The translations under genes were made by a program, and so were the position numbers. From positions 64,529,001 to 64,593,000 of the forward strand of contig NC_071671.1 of the NCBI RefSeq assembly GCF_028554725.1: a stretch of DNA of 64,000 nt, in the 5' to 3' direction. This document shows, piece by piece, positions 42,697-53,472 of the stretch (position 1 is its first letter; the number at the start of each line of letters is the position of its first letter). This DNA is from Zeugodacus cucurbitae. Its lineage: Eukaryota > Arthropoda > Insecta > Diptera > Tephritidae. Below the pieces are notes generated by a model, which searched no databases, was not told where the DNA came from, and saw nothing but the letters and a program-made list of their open reading frames with translations.

Positions 42697-43513
42697 ATGG
42701 CAGCAAAATCTCTACTCTCTCTTTTGGTGGCAACAATTGCCATCAGCAGCGTCTTGGCACAAACACCCATGGACTGGCAGCCATTGCTCGAGCAGCAAAA
42801 CTTGGTGCTACGCCAAGTGGTGCAGACATTGCATTTGACGCGTGGCGGACCGGTCGGACCCGAGGAGACCGATGCCTGTTTCGATTGGTATTTGAATAAT
42901 CAGACTCTGATCAATGAGGCCTACTATAAGGAGTACAATGGTTGCAGAGATAGAGCAACGGCGGCAAAGAAATTGCTGTCAGCACAAAGTGCTTTGGAAC
43001 GTCAAGATCTTTTGAATGATGGACATGCGCTTTGCTCAGATCTAAGCGCTTGTGAATATGTCGACGACGGTTTGCGATTCTTCCAGTGCTACAGTAAAGC
43101 GGTAAGTATTCACCAGAGAATATATGTAATAGGTTGTGTCTACTTACTAATTTAATTTGCTTCTACAGTCTAGCGGCAATAGCGCCAATTTGTTGAATAT
43201 CACAGTTACCTCGGAACGCATAGCTGACAAATTGACAATTTCATATCAAGCCATCAACGACACCGAACGTGTATGCACCACTGAGGCGCGTGTTAAGAAT
43301 GTCAATGAGTTGGCTGTCAGCAGAACGTATCTCAATGAATGTTTGAATGGTGACTGGAGCCCACCAAATGCTGTACCAATAGCACCCGAAGAAGTGACTA
43401 TCGTTCCTACAGCAAGTGCGGAGGAGTCCACTCAGTCTGCCGAAAGTCAGCGGTTACTCGCCCACAACGCAATGGCACGCCTGAGCAAGTGGAACTCCTT
43501 GAAACGTGTGTAG
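42697..43513 (+). CDS. DUF725-type secreted protein B, 249 aa
   Basis: Exon 1 42,697-43,101 (135 codons), intron of 67 nt (GTAAGT to TTCTACAG), exon 2 43,169-43,513, phase 0, stop TAG. The ATG at 42,697 (TAAAATGG) opens a signal peptide ending near SSVLA/Q (about residue 21). The Cys grid is CFDWYL-x-C, LCSDLSAC, FFQC, then VC-x21-C, with spacings 21, 29, 5, 11 and 21. The tail of about 50 residues is acidic and Ser/Pro-rich and ends in a basic stretch (LLAHNAMARLSKWNSLKRV). NIT and NDT are possible N-glycosylation sites. AATAAA at 43,694. It is convergent with gene C, 510 bp away. Function unknown. Confidence 0.92.
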
Positions 43514-44023
43514 GCATGTGAGTTGAGTTGTGGAAAGAAGTTGAGTTATTAAAATTGTAATTAATTATTAAAAGAAGTATTAAAGCAATCGCACAGAAGT
43601 TTCAAAATATTTGATTTTAAAGATCTCGATATAATTATGTAACGTAACAGTTAAGTTTTAGAGTCAATACACTGAATAGTTTAAAAAATATTTAATAAAA
43701 TAAAAAATTATCATTGAAAATTTTTGACTTTTATTCTTTGGAATCATTCGAATTTTACAGATTTATTTCGAGTGACGTCACAGTAGCGACAGATTAAAGC
43801 TCGACGACGACGACTTTTTTTAGTTCTTCAGAGAATGAGAAAGTGGTGAAAATGTTGGCAACAGCTTAGAAGTTTTCTAGGTTGTAGGTTGAGTTGTAAA
43901 ATGTTTATTGTAGTCTATACAAATTCTGTTCTGAACTTTTTAATTCCAAATGAGACCAACAATTTTGCGATAATCGTGATCTAATTGAAATATACATAAT
44001 TCAGCGTTGTTTTTGGGCCTAAA

Positions 44024-44825
44024 CTAATGTTTTGGTGTTGTTGTTGGAAGCGGAGTTGTTGATGACGTTGTTGGCTTCAGAGTTGTTGAAGATGATGTTG
44101 GCTTCAGAGTAGTTGTTGAACTTGGTGGTGGTGTTGTTGTAGGCACTGCAGTTTCACCATTCAGACAGCCTTGTAAATTATTCAATATGACCTTGTTGTT
44201 CACGTCGTATTTACGCTTTGAAGCGACCAAACAAACATTCTCCAGATAATCGGAATCGCTATAGGCTTGCCTCACCTTAGCCAGCGTATCGGTGGCACTT
44301 GTGGAGACATTATACATTGTATGTTGATTTTTATTACTCTGTAGGAGCAGAAGAAGCAGCGAAGAGAAATATTCGAGAAGTTTAGAAAAGCATAACTTTA
44401 TGTTTGCTAAAATCTTTACTCACCGCCGACTCGAAGCATTCAAAGTAATCTATAGAGTCCTTATTGGGCACACAATTCTGAAGCAGTTTGCAGGCATGCT
44501 CACTACTATCTTCGATGTCATCACGCAACTGATAGGTGGACTTGTCAATTTTTTTACGTCTATCTTCGCTGCTCAACAAACATTGCGTATAATCACTTTC
44601 GTATTCGTCATAGCAGTCGGTAAGTTGCGGCAAGTAGTAAGTGAAGCAATCGTTGGAGCGTTTCGGATCACTTTGTTGCAAGTTGCGTGTGTTCAGCAGG
44701 AAATTGATCAATGTTTGATCGGTGTTGAGTTCGTGTATTCTGCTGTGGGAGCCTGCGTGGCTCGCATGCGCTTGCATGGCGATGAAAAGGACGCTAAGCA
44801 GTGTGAATGCCAGTGAACGTGTCAT
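44024..44825 (-). CDS. DUF725-type secreted protein C with Thr/Pro tail, 238 aa
   Basis: Minus strand: exon 1 44,825-44,424 (134 codons, donor GTGAGT), intron 44,423-44,339 (85 nt, acceptor CTACAG), exon 2 44,338-44,024 (104 codons plus stop), phase 0. The signal peptide ends near MQAHA (about residue 21). The grid is CFTYYLP-x-C with an extra Cys inside, ACKLLQNC, DYFECF, then VC-x21-C. The last 38 residues or so are Thr/Ser/Pro-rich (TSSSTTLKPTTSSTTPLP), mucin-like. A minus-strand AATAAA lies at 43,909-43,904. Function unknown. Confidence 0.92.
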
Positions 44826-44942
44826 CTTTTATGGTTTTAGCTTTCTTTAATTGTCCTGGAAAATTTTTCAATACTTTTCTTGGATTATTACAATTCAATT
44901 ATATTTGTTTTCGCGTTGCTCACTGTTACACTAACAAATTGT

Positions 44943-44978
44943 ACTGTGGCACTCACTGCAGCGTTGTAACATTTTATA
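44943..44978 (-). promoter_or_regulatory. Core promoter of gene C
   Basis: On the minus strand TATAAAAT begins at 44,978 and CCACAGT follows, with its A residues at 44,947 and 44,945, 31-33 bp downstream. This is the same pair of words as at gene A. Confidence 0.65.
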
Positions 44979-45400
44979 ATTTATTACCAGCATGCAGCGA
45001 CCTTTTTTTGAATTTTTGGTGAAATTTATCTTTTATTTGCTGTCGGTTATCGTTTCGATATCAAGTTTAGTGCTTGTAGATACATATAAATATGATTGAT
45101 AAATTTTGCAATGGCAATGGGTCAACGTTCTCGTATGATAGGAGAGAGAAGTTACTGACTCCCTGGTCATTATGCCTTTAAAGCCCTGCTCACAGCATTA
45201 ATGTGATCAAATGGTTTCAAATATTTATTTTATTTCAAAATTAGAAAAATATAAGGTGCTATTTTAGTATTGTAGTTGGATGTTCTTTTAGAGCTATATT
45301 CGGAAATGTATATAGTTTATAATAAAAAAATAGGGCGACCTCTTAATTTTTTTTATTTGAAAATAAATATAAGTTGAATGTTAAGAATTTATATTAAGTT

Positions 45401-46055
45401 TGTCACGATGTTCGTAACACCCAGAAGGAAGCGTCGAAGACCCTATAAAGTATATATATAAATAATCAGTATGTTGAGCTGAGTCGATTTAGCCATGTTC
45501 GTCTGTATATATACGAACTAGTCCTTCAGTTTTTAAGATATCGTTTTGCAGATGTTATTTTATCTGCAAGAAGCTGCTCATTTGTCGGAACTGCCGATAT
45601 CGGACCACTATATCATATAGCTGCCATACAAACTGAACAATCGGAATCAAGGGCTTGTATGGAAAACTTCCGCATTTTACTACATATCTTCACGAAAGTT
45701 GGTGTGAATTATTGTTAATAGAAATAATTTAATCTCCGAAAAAATTGTTCAGATCGGTTCACTATAGCATATAGCTGCCATAAAAACCGAATGATCGGAA
45801 TCAAGGGCTTGTATGGAAAACTTCCGCATGTGACGTGGTATCTTCACGAAATTTAACATGGATTACTGCTTAAGGTAATAATATAATCTTCGAAGGAATT
45901 GTTCAGATCGGTTAACTATATAACCTTAATGTTTCTAGCAAACAACCCGGCTAAAAAGTATTAGTAAAATGTTTCATAGTTACTAAAAGAAATTTACCTG
46001 TGAAGGGTATATTAGCTTCGGTACAGCCGAAGTTAACGTTTTTTCTTGTTTTTCA
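45401..46055 (+). repeat. Dispersed Diptera-type repeat with internal 154-bp duplication
   Basis: The block starts around AACACCCAGAAGGAAGCGTC and ends with GAAGGGTATATTAGCTTCGG, a short CTTCGG/CCGAAG stem (46,016-46,032) and a T-rich tail. Inside, the stretch from ATAGCTGCCATA to TTGTTCAGATCGGTT occurs twice; the word GGGCTTGTATGGAAAACTTC lies at 45,651 and 45,805, 154 bp apart. I recognise these words from high-copy noncoding repeats of higher flies; that is memory, not a search. No protein is encoded. Confidence 0.65.
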
Positions 46056-47287
46056 TTCACATTGCCAAATTACGGGGCTAACGCTTAAAATCATGGAAAT
46101 TGTTTTACAAAACTCACAGAAAAACTTTTCGAGCCCCTTATATCCAGAAAAAGTTAACTCGAAGACATTATTGGCTCATAGATTTTAACACTGAAGATGT
46201 TGTCAAGGTTGTTATCATCAATAGTAAATGCTACCAATATGTTAACTTCATACTTCAGTTTCACCTTTTTTCGGTTAACAATATAAAATTTAGCAGGAAT
46301 TTAGGAACCAATACTTCTGGTTATTTAAATATAGTGGAACATACAATTAGAATTATTGAAACACATATTCAGCATGTGCAAAAACCAAATTAAACTCTAA
46401 TGACAAATAAAAGATGTCGCTACTGCCTTTAAAATGCACTCATCTAACTGTTTATATGAAAGTGTATAAAAAACTCAAATAACTGCTCACTGAGTAATTA
46501 GCTTTCCAGTGACGCTTATCAGTAACTCAATTCCTACCTCTTCTGCCGGTGTATGAATATACATCGCTGTGGATATGCCCAACGCTATAGCAATATCAGT
46601 ATGTATGTATGTACTCTCTTATCAGTGCTGTAAAGGTAATAAAAAAAGTGCAGTAAACAAATAAATGCGTACACAATTTAATATTTTTCTTCTTCTTGGC
46701 GTGCTGACAATATTGTATATCTAATACTTAGTTTCTGGTATATATAGTTGGGTAGCTTAGCTAAAACGCTTGGAAATTTAATGCATCTTATTACTGGTTG
46801 CTTAGTTCGAAAGTTCATAAACTGATTATGTATACATGAAAACTAAGTATCTAGTTGATGAGGTTAGCTTGAGTTAGGTTTTGTTAAGTTTGAGAACGTT
46901 TGAGCAGACTATATTAATAGAGATAAGATTAAACCGAGGATAGGGTTCTGGAGAGATTGCTGTGTTGTTTATGTGAGAACCGCTTTGTTATTATCTAGTG
47001 ATATTTGTCTGCTTTATGAGAGTCCAGAATCAGCTGTACTATTCTAGTTGTCAACTAAAGTTTATTTACAATCCGCATTGTGCCATAAAAGAGTCTAAAC
47101 AATTTCATTTTATTAATTTTATTCGAACCATATCCAGCTGATAAGAAGTGATTGATAATTGACTAATTAAAGTACAGTGCTAGACAAAAATATACGTCAC
47201 CTGTGTTAGCTTCAAGATTCATTTTAGTCATTGGTAGATCGTTGTTAATGTATTTCGTCTTTCTTAATGCCTTAAGCATTGAACAAT
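46056..47287. other. AT-rich spacer, no gene seen
   Basis: Short frames at 46,000-46,393 overlap the end of the dispersed repeat and have no recognisable feature. A TACAGTGCTAGACAAAA word at 47,173 resembles a Tc1/mariner-type end following a TA, without a partner found. Confidence 0.4.
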
Positions 47288-47998
47288 TTTTGTATTTTGT
47301 ATTTTGTATTTTGTATTTTGTATTTTGTATTTTGTATTTTGTATTTTGTATTTTGTATTTTGTATTTTGTATTTTGTATTTTGTATTTTGTATTTTGTAT
47401 TTTGTATTTTGTATTTTGTATTTTGTATTTTGTATTTTGTATTTTGTATTTTGTATTTTGTATTTTGTATTTTGTATTTTGTATTTTGTATTTTGTATTT
47501 TGTATTTTGTATTTTGTATTTTGTATTTTGTATTTTGTATTTTGTATTTTGTATTTTGTATTTTGTATTTTGTATTTTGTATTTTGTATTTTGTATTTTG
47601 TATTTTGTATTTTGTATTTTGTATTTTGTATTTTGTATTTTGTATTTTGTATTTTGTATTTTGTATTTTGTATTTTGTATTTTGTATTTTGTATTTTGTA
47701 TTTTGTATTTTGTATTTTGTATTTTGTATTTTGTATTTTGTATTTTGTATTTTGTATTTTGTATTTTGTATTTTGTATTTTGTATTTTGTATTTTGTATT
47801 TTGTATTTTGTATTTTGTATTTTGTATTTTGTATTTTGTATTTTGTATTTTGTATTTTGTATTTTGTATTTTGTATTTTGTATTTTGTATTTTGTATTTT
47901 GTATTTTGTATTTTGTATTTTGTATTTTGTATTTTGTATTTTGTATTTTGTATTTTGTATTTGTATTTTGTATTTTGTATTTTGTATTTTGTATTTTG
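47288..47998. repeat. (TATTTTG)n heptanucleotide tandem array, about 101 copies
   Basis: Perfect from 47,288 to 47,962 (675 bp). One unit then loses a T, and five further perfect units run to about 47,998, for 711 bp in all. As in the array at 1,560, all three forward frames stay open and the reverse strand gives a Lys/Tyr/Gln/Asn heptad over part of it; none is coding. It differs from the first array by one base per unit (G for A). Confidence 0.97.
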
Positions 47999-49467
47999 GT
48001 ATTTTAGTATCCTAGGCATTCGTGATCTTATTTGCATATAGTATTATTTATCAATTTTTTGTTGTTAATTAACATTTTTCGTGAATCAGTTGCTTACTAA
48101 TTTAATGAAAGTTTAATCTTCCATTGTATGTTATATATATGTATATATTCAGTTCAATATTTTTGAAAACCATTCATGATAATTTAATGACGAGATATAT
48201 ATTTATTGTTACTGTTTTTCAACACGGGAAATAGTAATAAATAAAAGCGTATTGTGTCGTTAATAATACTCAGAGATAATAAGTCAGATAGCGCGTTCTT
48301 AAAAATACTATAAAAAAGTTATCTGCATTTGCTAGTTTGTTTAAATTCTAGGAACTGAAAAAGCGAACAATGTCTAAGGTGATAAGCAAAAGGAAGTTGT
48401 TATAAATTAAGCAGATTGTATACACTTTTTCACTGTAAAGTATGATTATATTGATTATAAATTTTTCAGAGACCATCTGATATCATTAGGCTTTCTTTTA
48501 GAGATGTCTTAAAACACCACATGTAAAGAGAACAACCCAATAACAACATTTGCACTTAAGGTGATTACAATCCATTTTTAGAAAATTGTTATCGCGGGCC
48601 ATCTGAGACACTAAGAGCAACAAAAACGTGTTAAAAATAGTGGGAGGTAGCGAGTAAATAAATAATTTACAAAAAATATGTATCTTTCGCTCTATTTGTC
48701 TCTGTTTGAGTTCTTAAAATATGGACAACACTGTACTGTGCTGCAAACTTGGGAACTTGTTGTACTGAAGTGATCCACTAAGCTTTTTTTTGCTTTTTGA
48801 AAATATATTTTTGGCTAATTTCAATGAATGATGAAGGTGAAACGCGTAAAATTTATCATTAATTATTTTATGATAAATGTACAATTAATATGTAAACAAA
48901 AGAAATTTAATTGAAATTTGTTAATTAGATAGTACAGTGGTTTCGAAAAGTGCACATACAATTTAATGATTTTTGATTTTTGAACAACGAATTTGATACT
49001 AATTTAATTAAATTACTATAAATAATTATAAAAATTTATTCTAATTTTTACTAATCGTCATAATTCTAATATTTCCAGCATTTAAAAGACCTCTAACGCC
49101 CCTACTCAGCACGCTAGCATGCAAGGTAAGTTGAAATTATATTTGTGGTATGGTTAATTGATATTCTTTATAGCTAAATCTAACTTGCCTACAATTTATG
49201 ATAAGACCAAAACCATTTTCCCCTCGCACGCACGCACATACATATATACCGCCACTCAAGCGTGTGTAGTATTTGATTGACTACTGCTGAGCGACCGCCG
49301 CCGTCACCGCCATAATAATTAGTCGACACAATGCCGAGCTCATGTAACGTACACCGCAATTATTGTCTGGCTGTCTAACGGTATGCCTGTCTATTTTCCA
49401 AGCCTGTCAACTGAATAGCACAACTGATTGCGAGTTGAGTGAAATAAACCAAATTGTCTGCGTACGC
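47999..49467. other. Spacer upstream of gene D
   Basis: No supported coding frame. A TACAGTGGTTTCGAAAAGT word at 48,933 resembles a DNA-transposon end. At 49,079-49,125 a 47-nt segment is flanked by a good acceptor (TTTCCAG) and a good donor (GTAAGT); it may be a 5' exon of gene D, but nothing confirms it. Confidence 0.35.
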
Positions 49468-49500
49468 ATAAACAAACACACATAGTACATAGCTGTCAGT
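49468..49500 (+). promoter_or_regulatory. Possible core promoter of gene D
   Basis: A TATA-like ATAAACA at 49,468 and TCAGT with its A at 49,498, 30 bp downstream. It is weaker than the promoters of its relatives. The implied 5' UTR of about 230 nt carries an upstream ATG at 49,712 whose short frame overlaps the main start. Confidence 0.35.
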
Positions 49501-49731
49501 CAGTCATTCGAAGCTGGGTGTGTGCACCGCACAATTGCAGCAAAGCAATAGCAACAACACTAAGTACGGCAACAGTAACAACAACAACAACCGCAATTTG
49601 CCATCAATTACACATTACAATCTCGCCTACTTGCTGCTGTTGTCTATCTACGTGCTTTACGGCATTGTGTTACGTTTGCACGTAAACGTACGGACAGCGT
49701 GGTGTGAGCAAATGTCCGACACCAATCAACA

Positions 49732-52148
49732 ATGGCTCAGCAAGTGTCATCGTTAAAACTGTTAGCGGCGCTACTCTTGGTCGTTGTCTGCTGCTTCGCC
49801 AACAGCTGTTGCAATCATCAGACGCAGACGCAGGCAATTGCGGCGGCATGGCCGGATAATGCGGTCGGCATTGGCGTTGATGGTGGTGTGTTAGCGAATG
49901 ATATTGTTGTTGGTGATGTCGCTTTGGCTGTGTCGCGCGATGCAAATAATTGCTTTGAGAGATTCTTGCTGGAGAGTCGTAATGCGAGCAACACCTATGC
50001 GTCGGCATATCGTGCATGTCAAATGTTGGGCCGACAGCGGCGTATGGAATTTGTGAGCGCCGAATGGTCAACGCGACAGGAAATGGAGGAGCAAGTGACA
50101 GTGATGTGTAAGAATCTCTGTGATTGTATGCAAATTGTGGAGGATCTGGAATACTTTCAATGTAATGCGCAACATGTGAGTGCTTGTGAATGATATAGTT
50201 GAGTTTTTTTTGCGACAGTGTTTCCAGGAAAAATAAAAATTAGACATTGTAAAGAAAAGTGGGAAGTGAGTGCGTTATAACGTTTGAATATGTAAATTGG
50301 CATGGTTCTAAAATGTCGAAAAAAAGTGTTTAAAACAAATATTTATATTAAGCTCTTCACTGATACCTCACCTTAAAAAGTCAAGCTGAGTGAGTCCAGT
50401 AACATTAACCCTCAGTCGACATGAGGTCTGTAACTAATATTTTGTTGAAGTGAGGTCCAAAACAATGCAAATGTTCTGGTTATACAAGTATAATTATTAT
50501 TTTTTTTTTTTTAACTATGTACATAGTTACTTATAGCTGTATTTCTATATATACAGTGGAACTTATCTAACTCGAATCACCATAATCCACAAAAAACGTC
50601 GAGTTAGAAAGACTACGAGTTATAGAATTTTCATTAAAACATATAAATTTTTAAAAAGCTGTAAAATAAAAAGGGTAAGATGTCTCAACTAAACCTGAGG
50701 TGAACAGCAGTAGCGTTCTGCTTTTGTATAAATAAATATCAATTTATAAACTTCTGTCACTTTTGCCTATTATTTTTTTTTATTCCACTATAAATTACAG
50801 CTATAATTATTGCATTACTCTACGACAGCAATAAAAATTTTATACGAGTACTGACAAATTTTATTGCACGACAATTTTTACTTCTTAACGATCAAAGCAG
50901 AATTTTATTTCATGATTTTATCACAGTAAAAGTTGTAAAATACAAATTTATTCTATTTAATTTTTGATTTAATTAAAATATATTTTATTTAATTTTTGAT
51001 TTAATACTTTCTACATGATATTTATTAATTATCAAATCCAACAATTGCGTTAAAATATATACTTTAAAATCAGCTAAATTGACCGTATTACCGTAATTAA
51101 TACGCATGATGTCATTTCCTCGGTTAAGAATTCATTATTTACTTACACACTTGATTATGTCATATAATTCTAATAAATTATCTACAAATAATAGCAGAAC
51201 TAATACGATAAACTCAAGAGCGATAAGCTAATACAATAATACTTAACACGAATTAATTTTTGCTTAGCTACAAGTGTAAGATTGTAGCGCAAATACACTT
51301 CAATGCAACAATTTAGTAGATGACATAAATTTTCCATGAAGCTAATTTACTTTATTCACAAATCGGTAGTTGTTGTGTCATATTTCGAGATAATATTCGT
51401 TTTCTTAAAGGGAAAAATATTATCCGTCAGCAATTTTATAGGATTAATGGACATCAATGGACATCAATGGTAACTAAGATAACCATGAGTCCAACTATAG
51501 TTGAGAAGGGTTATTGAGAAAAAAAAATAATAATGTTTTGTGCTTAAAACAACTTTCTATTTTTCCTCTCTCTCTCTCACTCTCTTTTTCTATCGCTCTG
51601 TCATTCTCCCTTACCCTCAATATCTCTCTCTTGTTATGGTAAGGCTCTCTCTAAATATTATTTGATTAATGTCTACTATTTATAAGAATATCTAATGGGG
51701 GTGGGGGGCAATTTGACTTAAGAAATCTGACCAAATCAGTATAAATTTATATGAATATACTTTAGAAACCCGCTTTTAATGTTTCAGTCAACTCAGTGAA
51801 ATATAGAGGGCATATGAACCAACGTTTTTTTTTTTTTCTTGCAAACATAATACAGTATTTAACAACCTTAAAAACATTATTATTTTAAATAATTTATTTT
51901 TAAACCAATTAATTTTTGGATTCAAACCAATTTTAATTTTCTACTTTTTCTCAAAACAGTCCTACAAGAGTGTGCACACAATGCAACAAGTATACTTGAA
52001 TTCAAGCGCCGCCATTGTGGAACTGGAGGATAAATATGAAGAAGCGGAAAAGGAGCTACTGCTGTGTATTATCTCAGCCGAGCAGCAATATGTAGATGCG
52101 TCAAGCAAAGCGTTTCTGAAACTGTCGAAGTGTCTGAAAGCGACATGA
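49732..52148 (+). CDS. DUF725-type secreted protein D, 210 aa, long intron
   Basis: Exon 1 49,732-50,175 (148 codons, donor GTGAGT after CAT), intron of 1,784 bp, exon 2 51,960-52,148 (acceptor TCAAAACAG, 62 codons plus TGA), phase 0. Exon 2 was found by looking for the missing half of the domain: it supplies LC-x21-C (LLLCIISAEQQY to KCLKAT). Exon 1 has a hydrophobic leader (LLAALLLVVVCCFA), then CFERFL-x-C, MCKNLCDC with an extra Cys, and EYFQC, in the family spacings 21, 29, 5 and 11. There is no mucin tail; the protein stops five residues after the last Cys. AATAAA at 52,445. The intron is more than 20 times longer than those of most relatives. Function unknown. Confidence 0.85.
50176..51959. 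other. Intron of gene D
   Basis: AT-rich. It contains a TACAGTGGAACTTATCTAAC word at 50,552, which resembles a pogo/Tc1-type transposon end, a 20-bp direct repeat (50,954 and 50,986, 32 bp apart), a CT-rich run near 51,566-51,590 and a poly(T) run near 51,826-51,838. No other gene is visible, so growth by insertion is the likely cause of its length. Confidence 0.5.
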
Positions 52149-53472
52149 AACTATTTTGAAAAATAATTATCTATTAATATTAGTAGAGTAAAGGAGAATG
52201 TAAGAGTTAAACTAATTTATTTATGGCACACTATAATTTTGTATTGATTTAAGTTTTATTTATTTGATTAAAGGAGATTTATTGTTATTTCTTGATACAA
52301 TGTATGTAAATAATTAAGTACTAGTGCTGAACTTTAGCTCGTGTTGAGTTAAATGTCTGCACAAATAGTTAAAGAGAGTATGTATAAATATGAAATGTTA
52401 ATCATATATACGCATGTAGTACTTAAGTAAATAATACAGTGTAAAATAAATAGATAACACCAGAAGATATGCTGATAAAACTTTAATTCTTTCTGGTATT
52501 ATGCTTGAAAATGAACTGTTACTACTCTAAAACATTTATCACTAGTAAACATTACATATAATTATATTTTATCCTCTCATAGGGTTATATTCTCGTTTAG
52601 ACTATAATAGAAAATTTCTCAGTTTTAACGCGACTATCGAATATATGAAGACCTATGTAGGAATTCTAGAAGAAAGGAGAGTGCCAGAAAATGCAGTCAA
52701 ACGATATATATAAGTTATTTAATACCGAAAATGATTTCTTCAAGAATGTGAATCTCAAATTTGTGCCAAGATGTCATTAAGTACGATTATGATGATTAAG
52801 TAGAAGTACGGAAACTAATTCAACAATAGTAACCAGATTGCACCGGTTCAATTTGAAGTAAATGTGTAGAATCACGGTGTTTGCTTCTCTGCATTGGTAT
52901 AAGAAACATATGAGTTTGACGGTGAGCAGGGATAAGATGAAAGATTTGCTGTTATCAAATAATTAGTTAGTTTACTCGTGTTTTCGCTAACACATTATTG
53001 TTTTTGGCCTACAAAAACACCAAAAGCAATGTTAGCATTAAGAATAGTATAAAAACGTGAACATAATAACATCAAGTCAAAATATGGCGGAAATCTTCTA
53101 GAACACGTCATCCAAATTTCGCTAAGATCCTCAGATAATAGAATAATAGGAAGGTCAGTTCCTAAATTAACGAAGAGGAGAGCCAGTACTACAGAGGAAC
53201 TATTTCATATGTTTTTGGAACCATCATTTAGCGATCAAAGCCAAAAAAAAACTGGAGACTAATAACTTTTAATAACATTTCTCTACTATTTAAGAAAATA
53301 ACTGGAACGCTTTAGCAGCTAGAATAAGGGCAATAAATAACGCAAGTTTGCTTTAAAATTTAAATATATTTATATTTATATGAACGTTTTGGTCTCTCAG
53401 TTAACTTTTCTGTCACATTTAATGTCATTTATAGTCGATAAATGTCTTGTTGCATTATTGCACGCCAACAAT
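52149..53472. other. Spacer between genes D and E
   Basis: AATAAA for gene D at 52,445. No coding frame or recognisable repeat was found in the rest. Genes D and E are convergent. Confidence 0.5.

Noticed and set aside
44400..45022. Plus-strand frames opposite gene C
   Set aside because: They run antisense to a well-supported spliced gene with a signal peptide and the full cysteine grid.
47203..48041. Four long open frames on both strands across the TATTTTG array
   Set aside because: Same cause: a 7-bp unit without stops is open in several frames at once.
49520..49756. Open frame with a hydrophobic segment (AYLLLLSIYVLYGIVL) just before gene D
   Set aside because: It has no ATG before 49,712, so only its last 14 codons could be translated; it more likely is 5' UTR of gene D.
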